In this document: positions 8,072 to 17,782 of the stretch, piece by piece
How the letters are laid out: each line of letters begins with the position of its first letter
Numbering within the stretch: the first letter of the stretch is position 1
The notes under the pieces: model-generated
Seen by the model: only the letters and a program-made list of their open reading frames with translations
Told to the model about the DNA's origin: nothing
The model's database searches: none
Source of the DNA: Acidobacteriota bacterium
GTDB taxonomy: Bacteria; Acidobacteriota; Terriglobia; Acidiferrales; UBA7541
NCBI GenBank assembly: GCA_003224525.1
Contig: QHZB01000182.1
Span: 1-49,748, forward strand
Length of the DNA: 49,748 nt
Direction: 5' to 3'
Made by a program: the position numbers and the translations under genes

Positions 8072-9664
8072 TTACGGTTGTTGTGGATTGCTGACCCGGC
8101 TGTGGTAACGGCTGTAAGTAAAATAAATCACCAGTCCGATGATCAGCCAAATAATGAGGCGGGCCCAGTTCACCCACCCGAGCTTGTACATCATGTAGCC
8201 GTTGAACAGGATTCCAAGAATTGGAACGACCGGCACCCACGGTGTACGGAAGGGGCGCGCTTGATCGGGATTGGTGTTGCGCAGAATCATGACGGCGATG
8301 CATACAATCACGAAGGCCAGCAGCGTCCCGATGTTGACCATCTTTCCGATGTCATCGATTGGTGTCACGCTCCCAACTACGGCAGCCAGCAAGCCAACAA
8401 GCATGGTGTTCTTATACGGTGTGCGGAATTTCGGATGGATTGCCGCAAAGAACTTCTTCGGCAGCAGGCCGTCGTTAGCCATTGAATAAAGCACGCGCGT
8501 TTGGCCAAGAAGCATGACCAACATCACGCTCGTCAGTCCCGCCAACGCTCCCAGCGTGACGATATGCGAGGCCGTCGTCAATCCGCGGTCCAGGAACGCC
8601 CGCGCAATCGGGGCCTCGATGTTCACGTCCTGCCAGTGCACCATGCCGGTGAGCACCCCGGCGACGGAGATGTAGAGAATTGTGCAGATCAACAGGGAAG
8701 CTATGATCCCGATGGGCAAGTCCCGCTGCGGATTCTTGGCTTCCTGCGCGGTCGTGGAAACCGCATCAAATCCAATGTAGGCAAAAAAGACATACGCCGC
8801 TCCCGCTCCAACTCCGGCAAATCCCATGGGCGCGAAGGTAGACCAGTCATGGCCCCAATTGGAATAATCGACGTAGCGGATTCCCAGGCCGATGACGAAG
8901 AGCACCACGGCGACCTTGATGGCCACGATGGTGGAATTGAAGCGCGCGCTTTCTTTGATGCCGATGACCAAGACCGCGGTGATGATGAGAGCGATCAAAA
9001 ATGCGGGCAGATTGAACCCAATTTCCATTCCGAAAATTGCCGGTGCATTCAGCAGCGCGTGGGCTTGCTGAAGCAACTCCGGGGACTGCGCTTTTACTAT
9101 GGCATCGACTTTGTCCAAGAAGGCTTGGGTGCCCGGCTGCAAGGCCGCATCTGAGGCTTGCGCCATCTGGCGTGCGACGACTTTCGTAGCGGTGCTCAGC
9201 CCGGTCCAGTGGTCGTAGGCCAGCCACAATGGCATCTTGATCTTGAAAATATTCAGCAATTCAATGAAGTGGTTGGACCAGCCCGATGAGACCGTGCTGG
9301 CGCCCATGGCGTACTCGAGCGTGAGGTCCCAGCCGATGATCCAAGCGAATAGTTCGCCAAGTGTAGCGTACGCGTAGGTGTAAGCGCTGCCCGCCAGCGG
9401 GATCATGGCGGCAAATTCCGCGTAGCACAGTGCCGCAAACGCGCAGCCCAGTCCGGAGAGCACGAAGGAAAGCATCAGGCCCGGCCCGGCATAGTGCGCA
9501 CCCAGTCCAGAAAACACAAATATGCCCGCACCGATGACCGCCCCGACACCCAGGGCTGTCAATTGCACCGGACCAAGCGTGCGTTTCAGGCTGTGCTCGC
9601 CCGCTTCCTTTGCTTCCGCGAGCAACATGCTCATCGGTTTTCTTGCAAACAAGGGGTTGCCCAT
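8072..9664 (-). CDS. APC-superfamily amino acid permease (cationic amino acid transporter type)
   Basis: A 530-residue integral membrane protein with about twelve to fourteen hydrophobic helices. The N-terminal segment GVGAVIGAGIFVFSG (about 39-53) is the unwound first helix that binds substrate in APC transporters, and helix 3 carries the conserved EFAAMIPLAGSAYTYAY region. A hydrophilic loop of about 60 residues between about 165 and 225 is longer than in many relatives. It resembles the CAT/YfnA group, which move amino acids with protons across the inner membrane; the substrate cannot be read from sequence. A second APC permease lies upstream on the same strand, 114 bases away, with a palindromic repeat between the two. 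Confidence 0.88.
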   Translation of the reverse strand: MGNPLFARKPMSMLLAEAKEAGEHSLKRTLGPVQLTALGVGAVIGAGIFVFSGLGAHYAGPGLMLSFVLSGLGCAFAALCYAEFAAMIPLAGSAYTYAYATLGELFAWIIGWDLTLEYAMGASTVSSGWSNHFIELLNIFKIKMPLWLAYDHWTGLSTATKVVARQMAQASDAALQPGTQAFLDKVDAIVKAQSPELLQQAHALLNAPAIFGMEIGFNLPAFLIALIITAVLVIGIKESARFNSTIVAIKVAVVLFVIGLGIRYVDYSNWGHDWSTFAPMGFAGVGAGAAYVFFAYIGFDAVSTTAQEAKNPQRDLPIGIIASLLICTILYISVAGVLTGMVHWQDVNIEAPIARAFLDRGLTTASHIVTLGALAGLTSVMLVMLLGQTRVLYSMANDGLLPKKFFAAIHPKFRTPYKNTMLVGLLAAVVGSVTPIDDIGKMVNIGTLLAFVIVCIAVMILRNTNPDQARPFRTPWVPVVPILGILFNGYMMYKLGWVNWARLIIWLIIGLVIYFTYSRYHSRVSNPQQP

Positions 9665-9738
9665 GCAACTCCTCCTTTGGGAGATTTCCCCGGTTTCACC
9701 GTTTTTTACAGGGTACTTCCAATTTGGCTCTAAACAGT

Positions 9739-9766
9739 GTAGGGGCGCAGCCTGCCGCGCCCCTAC
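9739..9766. repeat. Palindromic REP-like element between the two permease genes
   Basis: Ten perfect base pairs, GTAGGGGCGC (9739-9748) with GCGCCCCTAC (9757-9766), close an eight-base loop. An A-rich run follows on the plus strand. The same GGGGCGCAGC / GCGCCCCTAC theme reappears at about 42670 and at 42837-42860, so this is a dispersed repeat rather than only a local terminator. In RNA from the leftward permease genes it would form a stable hairpin between the two coding regions, where it could protect or separate the messages. Confidence 0.7.
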
Positions 9767-9778
9767 GAGAAAAATAAG

Positions 9779-11332
9779 TTATTCCCTCCGGGCGGCTTGC
9801 GTTGCCCGCCTTGACCACAACAGGTAAACCGGAACGCCCAGGAGCACGATCACCAGTCCCGGCCAGGCCGTCTGCGTCCTATAGAGCAGCAGCACGAACA
9901 TGATCGCCAGCGCCGAAACGATATAGAGCAATGGAACAATGGGGTACCCGAACGCGCGGTACGGACGTTCGGCATCGGGCCGCTTCGCGCGCAACACAAA
10001 AATTCCTGCAATCGTAAGCACGTAGAAGATCAAGACGGAAAAAACCACGTAGTCGAGCAGGTCGCTGTAGAGATTGCCATACGTGACCATGCCAGCCGCG
10101 TCCACATGCCGCGTGCGCAGCAAGATCAAGACGGCAATCCAAATCCCCTGATACACGAGCGCGGTACCAGGAACGCCTTTCTTGTTCAACTTACCCGTCG
10201 ACCGGAAGAAGAGTCCATCCTTCGCCATCGCGTAAGAGACTCGCGCGCCGGCAAGAATCAACCCATTGTTGCACCCAAACGTAGAAATGATGATCGCCAC
10301 CGCCATGATCATGGCGCCAGGGGGTCCGAAGATGGCGTTCAAAGCCGCGCTGGCCACGCGATCATCTGGAGCGGTCTGAATCTGCACCAGCGGCAACGTG
10401 CAAAGATACGCCAGATTCGCTAGGCAATACAGAGTGATCACGATGATCGTGCCGAAAGCCATCGAGAGCGCCACGTCGCGCTTTGGGTTCTTTACTTCCG
10501 CCGCCGTGAAGCCGATATTGTTCCAAGCGTCGGCAGAAAACAGCGAACCGACTTGCGCCACTCCAAAGGCCACGAACAAGCCAAACGCGCCGCCTGCAGC
10601 AGTGATGGTCGGCACAAAGCTTCTCAGGAAATTCGCGCCAGGCTCGATGGACTGCGCGTTGCGAATCGTCCAGAAGTGGCTGAAATTCTCTGTTATGGCC
10701 CCGGCATTTCTCCCAACAAAAATACCCAAGAAAATCAATCCCAGAAGGGACAGCGTCTTCGCGCTCGTAAAAACATTCTGGATCAGCTTCCCGAGCCGCA
10801 CGCCCAACGTATTGATGAATGTCAGGAGCACGATCATCAGCACGCCCACCAACTGCTGCACCGAAAGGCTGATCGCGTACTTCGAACCGAGGGCGAGGGG
10901 GTGAACGATCCATACGTTCGGAGAAATTGATGGCAGCAAAACGCCGAGATAGCGCGCGAAACCCACCGCCACCGCCGCGATCGTCCCCGTCTGAATCACC
11001 AAGAAAAGCGTCCACCCGTACAGAAATCCCCAGAGCGGCGAGTAAGCTTCGCGCAAATAAACGTATTGACCGCCCGCGTGCGGGAACAGAGCGGCCAGCT
11101 CACCGTAAGAAAGCGCGGCAGAAATCGTCAACAGTCCGGTAAGAATCCAGGTGAGAATCAGGCCACCGGCCGATCCCGTTTGTCGCGCAATATCCGCAGC
11201 GACAATAAAGATGCCCGATCCGATCATCGATCCCACGACAATCATCGTGCCATCGAACATTCCAATGGCGCGCACAAAGCCCGGCTCGTTCTTCGCGTTA
11301 CTTTGTGGGATGGCGTGTGTGGTGTCGGCCAT
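9779..11332 (-). CDS. APC-superfamily amino acid permease
   Basis: 517 residues with about twelve hydrophobic helices. The first helix contains GSMIGSGIFIVAADIARQTG (about 36-55), the APC substrate-binding stretch, followed by the SYGELAALFPHAGGQYVYLREAY region typical of the LAT-like amino acid transporters (shown in part: GELAALFPHAGGQYVYL). It is therefore a probable amino acid/proton symporter or exchanger of the inner membrane; the substrate is unknown. It starts 11 bases downstream of thiE and is in line with thiE, accC and accB, so it may belong to the same transcript. It is only distantly similar to the permease that follows it. Confidence 0.88.
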   Translation of the reverse strand: MADTTHAIPQSNAKNEPGFVRAIGMFDGTMIVVGSMIGSGIFIVAADIARQTGSAGGLILTWILTGLLTISAALSYGELAALFPHAGGQYVYLREAYSPLWGFLYGWTLFLVIQTGTIAAVAVGFARYLGVLLPSISPNVWIVHPLALGSKYAISLSVQQLVGVLMIVLLTFINTLGVRLGKLIQNVFTSAKTLSLLGLIFLGIFVGRNAGAITENFSHFWTIRNAQSIEPGANFLRSFVPTITAAGGAFGLFVAFGVAQVGSLFSADAWNNIGFTAAEVKNPKRDVALSMAFGTIIVITLYCLANLAYLCTLPLVQIQTAPDDRVASAALNAIFGPPGAMIMAVAIIISTFGCNNGLILAGARVSYAMAKDGLFFRSTGKLNKKGVPGTALVYQGIWIAVLILLRTRHVDAAGMVTYGNLYSDLLDYVVFSVLIFYVLTIAGIFVLRAKRPDAERPYRAFGYPIVPLLYIVSALAIMFVLLLYRTQTAWPGLVIVLLGVPVYLLWSRRATQAARRE

Positions 11333-11343
11333 TCGGAGGCGCC

Positions 11344-11991
11344 TCAGACGGCAGCCGCAGGTTTCGCGGCTTCCAGAACTTCGATATATTGCCGCGCCCG
11401 CTGACCCGGATCGCGCGCGAGGAGAATATCACTGATGACCGCAACGGAATCAGCGCCCGCTTGAATGACTTCGGCCGCCCGCTCCAGCGTGATGCCTCCG
11501 ATGGCCACAATCGGCTTGCCCGTTAGTGCCCGAGCACTACTAATGAATTCGATTCCAACCACTGGGTCTGGGTTGGCCTTGGTGGACGTTGAAAACACGG
11601 GGCCGACGGCGACGTAGTCAGCGGATGTAGCAGCAGCTTCCTTGAACTGTTCCAAGTTGTGCGTTGAAACGCCCAGGAGTTTTCCCGTCCCAATCACCGA
11701 ACGCGCTGCTTCCGCTCGCAAATCCTCTTGTCCAAGGTGAACGCCGCTGGCTTCCACGGCCGACGCGACATCAGCACGGTCATTCAACACAAATATCACA
11801 TCCTGCGGAATCAGCAAGGAAGAAAGCCCCTTCGAGGATTCGAATAGTTCTCTCGCCGACGCCCGCTTGTTCCGGTACTGGAGCAACCGGACACCGGCAG
11901 CGGCAAGTTTTTGGGCGCACTCTGTTTCGGGAGCGGTAAGCAATGCTGCGTCTAATATCACATACAGCCGCGGTAGAACAAGGCGCTTCAA
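11344..11991 (-). CDS. thiE: Thiamine-phosphate synthase
   Basis: ThiE joins the thiazole phosphate and hydroxymethylpyrimidine pyrophosphate to give thiamine phosphate. The 215 residues fold as a TIM barrel and show the family motifs in order: LLQYRNK (about 36-42), FVLNDRADVA, GVHLGQEDL, GVSTHN, YVAVGPVFSTSTK (pyrophosphate/Mg binding) and AIGGIT near the end. Length is typical. It begins three bases after the stop of accC, which indicates cotranscription with the acetyl-CoA carboxylase genes; no other thiamine gene and no TPP riboswitch is visible in the window. Confidence 0.94.
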   Translation of the reverse strand: MKRLVLPRLYVILDAALLTAPETECAQKLAAAGVRLLQYRNKRASARELFESSKGLSSLLIPQDVIFVLNDRADVASAVEASGVHLGQEDLRAEAARSVIGTGKLLGVSTHNLEQFKEAAATSADYVAVGPVFSTSTKANPDPVVGIEFISSARALTGKPIVAIGGITLERAAEVIQAGADSVAVISDILLARDPGQRARQYIEVLEAAKPAAAV

Positions 11992-11994
11992 CGT

Positions 11995-13344
11995 TTATTT
12001 TCCGTTCGTTCCGAGCAATCTTTCGATAAAGTGGGTATCGAATTTTCCCGCGGCAAAATCCGGATCGGCGAGAATCCGGCGGTGCAACGGGATTGACGTC
12101 TTGATGCCTTCGATGACGAACATCTCGAGCGCCCTCTTCATGCGGCCAATTGCTTCGGTGCGGTCGCGCCCCTTGACGATCAGCTTTGCGATCATCGAAT
12201 CGTAGTACGGAGGAATGACGGCATCGGCATAAGCCGCGGAATCCACGCGCACGCCCGTGCCTCCCGGCGCTTGAAACGTCGTAATGCGTCCGGCCGAGGG
12301 CACAAACGTCACCGGATCCTCGGCATTGATCCGGCATTCGATGGCATGCCCGGAGTGGTGAATCTCCCCAGTGGCATCCTCCATCCGTTCTCCGGCGGCA
12401 ATCCGGATCTGCGCCTTGATCAAATCCACTCCGGTGACAAGCTCCGTCACGGGATGCTCGACCTGAATACGCGTATTCATCTCAATGAAGTACATTGAGC
12501 CGTCTTTATCCATCAGGAACTCGACGGTCCCCGCGTTGGTGTAGCCGATCTTTTCCAGTGCCTTCACCACTTTCGTGCCAAGATCCTTCCGCCGTTTCGC
12601 GTCCAGCACCGGCGAAGGCGATTCCTCGACTAATTTCTGGTGCCGCCGCTGGATGCTGCATTCGCGTTCGCCGAGATGGATCACTTTCCCATGCTGGTCG
12701 CCCAGCACCTGAAATTCGATGTGGCGAGGATGCTCGAGGAATTTTTCCGCATAAACGTCCGGCGTGCCAAAGGCTTGCTGCGCCTCGCTGCGGGCCGTTT
12801 GGTAAGCGGACAGAAGTTCATCCTGCTTGCGCACCACACGCATCCCGCGGCCACCTCCGCCTGCGGAGGCTTTGAGAATGAGCGGATACCCGATGTGCGC
12901 CGCCTCTTTGGCGAGCTGCTCTTCCCCTTCAACGATGCCCTCGCTCCCCGGAATGGTGGGCAAACCCGCCGTCTTCACTTCCCGCCGCGCCCGGTCCTTT
13001 TCTCCCATCATTTCTATGAGTTCCGGCTTCGGCCCGATAAACGTAATTTCCGATGCTTCGCAGACCTTGGCGAAGTTGGCGTTTTCGGAGAGGAACCCGT
13101 ACCCCGGGTGGATGGCGTCCACGTTTGTGATTTCGGCCGCGCTGATCACCTGGGGGATGTTCAGATAACTCTCGCTGCTCCGGGCAGGTCCGATGCAAAC
13201 TGCCTCATCGGCAAACCGGACATGGAGCGAGTTACGGTCTGCTTCGGAATACACCGCAACCGTGGATATCCCCAATTCCTTGCAGGCGCAGATGACCCGC
13301 AGGGCGATCTCCCCGCGATTGGCAACTAGGATTTTCTGGAACAT
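11995..13344 (-). CDS. accC: Biotin carboxylase subunit of acetyl-CoA carboxylase
   Basis: AccC carboxylates the biotin carried on AccB, using ATP and bicarbonate, in the first step of fatty acid synthesis. The 449-residue protein has the biotin-carboxylase N domain ([18 protein letters not shown]), the ATP-grasp domain with the glycine-rich loop [14 protein letters not shown] (about 159-172), the HIEFQVLGD and [12 protein letters not shown] segments, the catalytic [14 protein letters not shown] stretch, and the C-terminal domain. Length matches E. coli AccC (449). It follows accB by 15 bases in the standard order accB-accC. Confidence 0.97.
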   Translation of the reverse strand: MFQKILVANRGEIALRVICACKELGISTVAVYSEADRNSLHVRFADEAVCIGPARSSESYLNIPQVISAAEITNVDAIHPGYGFLSENANFAKVCEASEITFIGPKPELIEMMGEKDRARREVKTAGLPTIPGSEGIVEGEEQLAKEAAHIGYPLILKASAGGGGRGMRVVRKQDELLSAYQTARSEAQQAFGTPDVYAEKFLEHPRHIEFQVLGDQHGKVIHLGERECSIQRRHQKLVEESPSPVLDAKRRKDLGTKVVKALEKIGYTNAGTVEFLMDKDGSMYFIEMNTRIQVEHPVTELVTGVDLIKAQIRIAAGERMEDATGEIHHSGHAIECRINAEDPVTFVPSAGRITTFQAPGGTGVRVDSAAYADAVIPPYYDSMIAKLIVKGRDRTEAIGRMKRALEMFVIEGIKTSIPLHRRILADPDFAAGKFDTHFIERLLGTNGK

Positions 13345-13359
13345 GATCTGGCGTGCCGG

Positions 13360-13890
13360 CTACTTCTTCCGGCTCGGACGGATGCCAAAGAGAGGCTGCC
13401 CGTATTCAACCGGCTGTCCGTTTTCGACGAAAATCCGAATGACTTCGCCGGTGGCGTCGGATTCGATCTCGTTCATCAGCTTCATCGCTTCCACGATACA
13501 AAGGGTTTTTCCCGTCTCCACGTACGAGCCTACCTTCACAAAAGCCTCCGTCCCGGGGCTGGGCGACTCATAGAACGTCCCCACGATGGGGGACTTGACC
13601 AAGTGTAAATCTTCGGTGGAGCGCCCCTCAGCAGAGGCCGGAACGCCTCCTGCCGATGCGTGCGGAGCTTCCACCGACCCGGCAACGATAATCTCCGGCG
13701 CGGCCATTACCCGCGGAGCGGCAACCACCACCCCGGCCGAGGTCTTACGCAGCCGGATATGCAAATCACCTCTCGAATATTCAAACTCTTCTAGATTGTG
13801 CTCCGTCATAAACTGAAGGAGCTGTTCGATCTGCTGAATTTCCGGATGGGCGAACGACGGACTGGACTTTGTAGGCTTTTTGCGTTTCAT
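13360..13890 (-). CDS. accB: Biotin carboxyl carrier protein of acetyl-CoA carboxylase
   Basis: A 176-residue BCCP. Residues about 15-50 form the conserved N-terminal helix and strand region; 52-92 are an Ala/Pro/Val-rich flexible linker; 95-172 are the biotinyl domain with the thumb [19 protein letters not shown] and the biotin attachment site EAMKLMN (Lys137). The biotin is added by BirA, not in the window. It carries carboxyl groups from AccC to the carboxyltransferase AccA/AccD, which are also elsewhere. The gene sits seven bases after the M24 peptidase gene and 15 bases before accC. A very basic N terminus (KRKKPTKSS) precedes the domain. Confidence 0.96.
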   Translation of the reverse strand: MKRKKPTKSSPSFAHPEIQQIEQLLQFMTEHNLEEFEYSRGDLHIRLRKTSAGVVVAAPRVMAAPEIIVAGSVEAPHASAGGVPASAEGRSTEDLHLVKSPIVGTFYESPSPGTEAFVKVGSYVETGKTLCIVEAMKLMNEIESDATGEVIRIFVENGQPVEYGQPLFGIRPSRKK

Positions 13891-13897
13891 GCCTGCT

Positions 13898-14977
13898 CTA
13901 GATCTCGATGAGATCCCGCGGTGAGCGGGTCAGCACTTCCGTATGGTCGGCGTGAACGGCGACATCGTCTTCAATGCGAATCCCCCCGATGCCTGCCGAG
14001 TATACGCCAGGTTCAATGGTAATTACGTTTCCCGGCTCCAGGCGCTTCTTTTGCCCCCGCGCCACCCTGGGATCCTCGTGCACTTCGAGTCCAAGCCCAT
14101 GGCCCGTGCTATGAACAAAGAGATGGTCTAGACGATACCCCGCTAAGACTTGCCTCGCCGCCCTATCGACATCCCCACAGGCCGCGCCGTTCTTTACAGC
14201 CGCGATCGCTGCTGTCTGGGCCTCCAAAACCGCCTGATACCAAGTCCGAATGTGTTTTGGGGCCCGCCCCAAGTACACTGTGCGGGTAATGTCGCTGCAA
14301 TAGTGGCCGAGTATAACACCCAGGTCCAGCACCACCAACTCATTTTTCCTCAGTCGTTTGGCCGTGGGGCGCGCATGCGGCAGGGCAGCTCTCTTTCCAA
14401 ATGCGACTATCGTTGCAAACGCCGGTCCCGACGCGCCTTTCTTTCTCATTTGATATTCGATCTCGGCACCCACGTCAAGTTCTCGAATTCCGGGTTTTAG
14501 CAGACGGATTGCCTGTTGCACCAGCTCCCCCGCCAGGATGGCCGCCTGTCGCATTTGCGCTAGCTCTGCTGCATCCTTGCGCATCCGGAGACTCTCCACC
14601 TTGCCCAGAGCCAAAATCCAGCGCACTCCTGGACCAGCGGCTTTGCGAAGGCTCTGCAGTTGTCCCACCGTAACCTGGGAGGGATCGAAACCCACGCGGT
14701 TGGAATGCGAATCCTTCAGGCATTGGCCGACCGATTCAAACAGGGAGCCTTGCTGTTGGAGGATGCGGACTCCAGACGCCTCCGCTCGGCCCTGCACCAT
14801 GAATCGGCCGTCCGTGATCAGGCTGGTGCCCTTCCGCGACACCACCAGAGCACCGGACTCACCGGTGAAACCGGTCAAGTAATACCAGTTGGCTGGGCTA
14901 GTTATCAGCAGCGCATCAATTTTCGCGTGAGCAAGGTCTGCGATCAGGTTGCGGAGGCGCTCGAATGGAGTCTTCAT
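13898..14977 (-). CDS. M24-family aminopeptidase P / Xaa-Pro dipeptidase
   Basis: 359 residues with the creatinase-like N-terminal domain (1-130) and the pita-bread catalytic domain. The five dinuclear metal ligands are present: D228 (VLDLG), D239 (CSDITRT), H303 (STGHGLG), E332 (TIEPGVY) and E346 (IRIEDDV). This group removes residues before proline or splits Xaa-Pro dipeptides in the cytoplasm; sequence alone does not separate PepP from PepQ activity. Placement directly before accB-accC is a frequent arrangement in bacteria. A perfect hairpin lies just upstream, between this gene and pilQ. Confidence 0.92.
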   Translation of the reverse strand: MKTPFERLRNLIADLAHAKIDALLITSPANWYYLTGFTGESGALVVSRKGTSLITDGRFMVQGRAEASGVRILQQQGSLFESVGQCLKDSHSNRVGFDPSQVTVGQLQSLRKAAGPGVRWILALGKVESLRMRKDAAELAQMRQAAILAGELVQQAIRLLKPGIRELDVGAEIEYQMRKKGASGPAFATIVAFGKRAALPHARPTAKRLRKNELVVLDLGVILGHYCSDITRTVYLGRAPKHIRTWYQAVLEAQTAAIAAVKNGAACGDVDRAARQVLAGYRLDHLFVHSTGHGLGLEVHEDPRVARGQKKRLEPGNVITIEPGVYSAGIGGIRIEDDVAVHADHTEVLTRSPRDLIEI

Positions 14978-14983
14978 AAATGG

Positions 14984-15009
14984 AACGAGGAGACCATAGT
15001 CTCCTCGTT
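14984..15009. other. Perfect hairpin between pilQ and the peptidase gene
   Basis: Eleven perfect pairs, AACGAGGAGAC (14984-14994) with GTCTCCTCGTT (14999-15009), close a four-base loop. It follows the pilQ stop by about 30 bases in the direction of transcription. On the minus strand the bases after it are CCATTTATG, so there is no real U tract and I do not call it a Rho-independent terminator. It could stabilise the 3' end of the pil message, act as a weak attenuator, or be a protein-binding palindrome at the head of the peptidase-acc operon. Confidence 0.55.
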
Positions 15010-15039
15010 TCAGCTCTTGGCTGAGAAACTACTCCGCAA

Positions 15040-17064
15040 CTACCCCGGGATAATCCGCGGAGTCAGGAAGAACATCAGTTCCTGCGACGTAGTAGAAACG
15101 TTGGTCCGCTTGAAGAGATGCCCGATCAGCGGCAAGCTGCCCACGAGTGGAACCTGTTGGATGTCCGTGCGCTGCGCGGAGATGATGATGCCGCCGATTA
15201 CGACGGTACCGCCATCGGCCACGGTCACCTTGGTTTCCGCCGACTCGGTATTGAGAGCCGGGATTCCCGACACGCGAGGGATACCGGCATCGATCTGCGT
15301 ATTCTCAACGAGCACGTCCATGAACACGGTGCCTTCCGCGGTGATCTGCGGCGTCACTTCCAGTTTCAACACGGCGTCAATGAACTGCACCGAGATTGTG
15401 TTATTGATCGTCGTCTGAATCGGAATCTTAGTACCCTGCTTGACCGTCGCTTTCTCGTTGTTCTGCGTGGTGATCTTGGGTTTCGAAAGGAGCTTGCCGA
15501 CGCCTTTGGCTTCCGCCGCGGTGATGAAGAAGTCAACCGCAAAGTTAGGTGAACGATGCCCAAGGAACAGTCCACTCGTCGGAGCAACAGCTCCGAGGTT
15601 GGTGTTCAGCGGCAGGTTGCTAGTCCCCGCAGTCGTATAAAACGGCGGCGGGGTACTCGTGACATTGCTGGAACCGACCGTCGAATCTCCGCCCATGATT
15701 GACCGGCCGCTCGTAGTTTGTCCCGCAAAGCCTAACTGCGTGCCGATATCCAAAGCGAAGGAACGTGAAGCGGAAACGACACGCGCTTCGATTTCCACCT
15801 GCTGCGACTTGCGGTCCAGCTGGCGGATCAGGTTATCGATGACTGGAATGACCGACGGAATGTCGCGAATGATGATCTGGTTCGAGCGGTCATCATACAA
15901 AATATCACCGCGCGAACTGAGGAACTTCTTTAGTGTAGGCGCCATCGAAGCCGCCTTGGCATAGCTGAGTACACGGGTCACGGTCACCGGAGCGATCGCT
16001 TCGGCTTGCGCCTTTTCCAGATCGCGCATCGTTTCCGCTTCACTCTTCAGCGTGGAGCGGGTCGCGATGCGCAGAACGTTGCCGTTTAGCTGTTTGTCGA
16101 GGCTGTTGTTCTGCATCACGATGTCGAGCGCCTGGTCCCATGGCACTTCATCCAGCACGATCGTAAGGCTCCCCTTGACCGCGGGATCCAGAACCACGTT
16201 CAGTCCGCTGATTTCGTGAATCAGCCGGAAGAAGTCTTTGAGGTCAACGTCTTTCAGGTTTACGGAGATCGGCTCACCGGTATATTTTCCCGCTGCCGGA
16301 GCAGGAGGCGCTCCCGCCGGGGCCTGTGTGGCCGACGACGTCGCCATCGTCGTGGCTGCGGTGTTTGCCTGCTGCACTGCTTGCTGGGCGGCCGCTTGTT
16401 GCGTCGTGGAATCCGGCCGAACAGGTTCCTTCCTGCCGCCGAACGATGCCAGGGTGACTGAGGGCTGGGTCAGTTCGCCTGGCAAGGCGAAGCGAGGAGC
16501 AGAAATCTTCCAATCTTTGGACGAGCGTCCTGCAGCCCGGCGGGGCGACGCCGCGCTGTAACGGAATTCCGGACGCGCCTTCTCATTCTCGAGTGACGCC
16601 AGAGTTGTCACGCTTGACACCGGCTCCACAGGAGTCGTCGACGGACTCTCGAAGTAGATGACCACCGCCTGGCCATCGCGTGAAATCTGATAAGGAGTCG
16701 CCGTCGTTAGATCGACAACCACGCGCGCCACATCCGGACGGTATTGTCCGCTGCGCACTCCGCGCACGGGAGCGGATATTCCCGGGATGACCGTCTTGTC
16801 GACCGCCAGCCGCGCTCCAGCAAAATCCAGCACCACACGATCCGGGTTTTGCATGCGGCCGGCGTGTACGTCGAGACGTCCTTCGCCTTCCACACGAACC
16901 GCCGCCCGTTGCGGCGCTTGGGTAATGGCAACGCTGGAGATCACCGCTGCGGTCGCCGTTGCGCCAACGCGCGCCTGCGTTTGCGCAAGCACGGGGCTGC
17001 TCGCCAGCGCCATGCCTGCAAGGATCAGGTAGCCATGCCGAAGGGCCGGCCAATTCGTCTTCAT
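15040..17064 (-). CDS. pilQ: Type IV pilus secretin
   Basis: PilQ forms the outer-membrane pore through which the pilus is extruded. The 674-residue precursor has a signal peptide ending near AQTQA, an AMIN domain (about 40-150) that binds peptidoglycan, an Ala/Thr-rich linker (205-250), a secretin/TonB short N-terminal domain (ISVNLKDVDLKDFFRLI), a secretin N1 domain (LSYAKAASMAPTLKKFL) and the C-terminal secretin domain (from KPKITTQNNEKATV to LMFFLTPRIIPG) with the conserved VPLVGSLPLIGHLFKR. One AMIN domain is visible, where Myxococcus PilQ has several. The ATG overlaps the stop of pilP by four bases (ATGA). Last gene of the pilMNOPQ operon. Confidence 0.95.
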   Translation of the reverse strand: MKTNWPALRHGYLILAGMALASSPVLAQTQARVGATATAAVISSVAITQAPQRAAVRVEGEGRLDVHAGRMQNPDRVVLDFAGARLAVDKTVIPGISAPVRGVRSGQYRPDVARVVVDLTTATPYQISRDGQAVVIYFESPSTTPVEPVSSVTTLASLENEKARPEFRYSAASPRRAAGRSSKDWKISAPRFALPGELTQPSVTLASFGGRKEPVRPDSTTQQAAAQQAVQQANTAATTMATSSATQAPAGAPPAPAAGKYTGEPISVNLKDVDLKDFFRLIHEISGLNVVLDPAVKGSLTIVLDEVPWDQALDIVMQNNSLDKQLNGNVLRIATRSTLKSEAETMRDLEKAQAEAIAPVTVTRVLSYAKAASMAPTLKKFLSSRGDILYDDRSNQIIIRDIPSVIPVIDNLIRQLDRKSQQVEIEARVVSASRSFALDIGTQLGFAGQTTSGRSIMGGDSTVGSSNVTSTPPPFYTTAGTSNLPLNTNLGAVAPTSGLFLGHRSPNFAVDFFITAAEAKGVGKLLSKPKITTQNNEKATVKQGTKIPIQTTINNTISVQFIDAVLKLEVTPQITAEGTVFMDVLVENTQIDAGIPRVSGIPALNTESAETKVTVADGGTVVIGGIIISAQRTDIQQVPLVGSLPLIGHLFKRTNVSTTSQELMFFLTPRIIPG

Positions 17065-17765
17065 TGCTGTTCTCCTGGACTGGAGTAAATTCTCTTATTT
17101 ACCTGGTGCTCGACGGGCTTCCCGAAGGCATCTTTTCCTTCTTCATGGAAGGAAACGCCATCCATCGAAATCTTTTCTACGCTGCCGTCATACAGACGGT
17201 CGCCTTCACGCAGGAAGTAGGTCCGCGCTTGCGGGTTCGAAACCACTGCGATCATCCCATTCGGGGCGCGCACGATGCCGTCAAGACGCAATGTGCTAAC
17301 CTGCAAACCGAGTTTGCCCGGAGGAAGAATCGCATTAGTCTTAGTCTGCCGGCCAATCAAGGATTCAAAAGGATCACGGCGAGCCTGCTTCAATTCGCTT
17401 TCCGCGGCCGCCGGTGCGGTGCCTGGAGTAGCACGCTTCTCCACTGCTCTTACCGTCGCTTTCGCAACCGGCTTCGCCGGCCTCTTCGCTCCAGGCTTTC
17501 CCGAAGGCTTGACTGCGGGTTTCCCGGTCGGTTTGGCAGCTTGTGGTGCGGGTTTGGTCGAGGCTGGTACTGCCGGCTTGGCCGTTTGCTGTGCGGGTTT
17601 GCGCGCAGCTGGTGCCGCTGGCTTGGCTGCTTGCGGCGTGGGCTTGCCCGCGTTTCCCAGTGCGGACTTCACACTGTTGGGCGTTGACGGGTTCACCTGC
17701 GCCCGCAATCCGGGCGTCGCTGCTGCGATCAAAATCGCTAGTCCGAGAGTTATCGCTGAACGCAT
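17061..17765 (-). CDS. pilP: Type IV pilus alignment protein PilP, with long Ala/Pro/Lys-rich linker
   Basis: 234 residues. A cleavable signal sequence (about 1-22) is followed by an unusually long low-complexity stretch (about 40-115) built from repeats of the type KPAxQxAKPA and GKPxxKP, rich in Ala, Pro and Lys. The folded domain is at the C terminus: RRDPFESLIG (about 130), LRLDGIVRAPNGMIAVVSNP, and TYFLREGDRLYDGSVEKIS, the beta-sandwich that contacts PilQ. I see no lipobox, so it may not be a lipoprotein as in Neisseria. It bridges inner-membrane PilN/PilO and the secretin across the periplasm; the linker probably spans the peptidoglycan. Assignment rests on the domain and the position between pilO and pilQ. 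Confidence 0.85.
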   Translation of the reverse strand: MRSAITLGLAILIAAATPGLRAQVNPSTPNSVKSALGNAGKPTPQAAKPAAPAARKPAQQTAKPAVPASTKPAPQAAKPTGKPAVKPSGKPGAKRPAKPVAKATVRAVEKRATPGTAPAAAESELKQARRDPFESLIGRQTKTNAILPPGKLGLQVSTLRLDGIVRAPNGMIAVVSNPQARTYFLREGDRLYDGSVEKISMDGVSFHEEGKDAFGKPVEHQVNKRIYSSPGEQQ

Positions 17766-17782
17766 AGTTCGCTCATTCCCGC

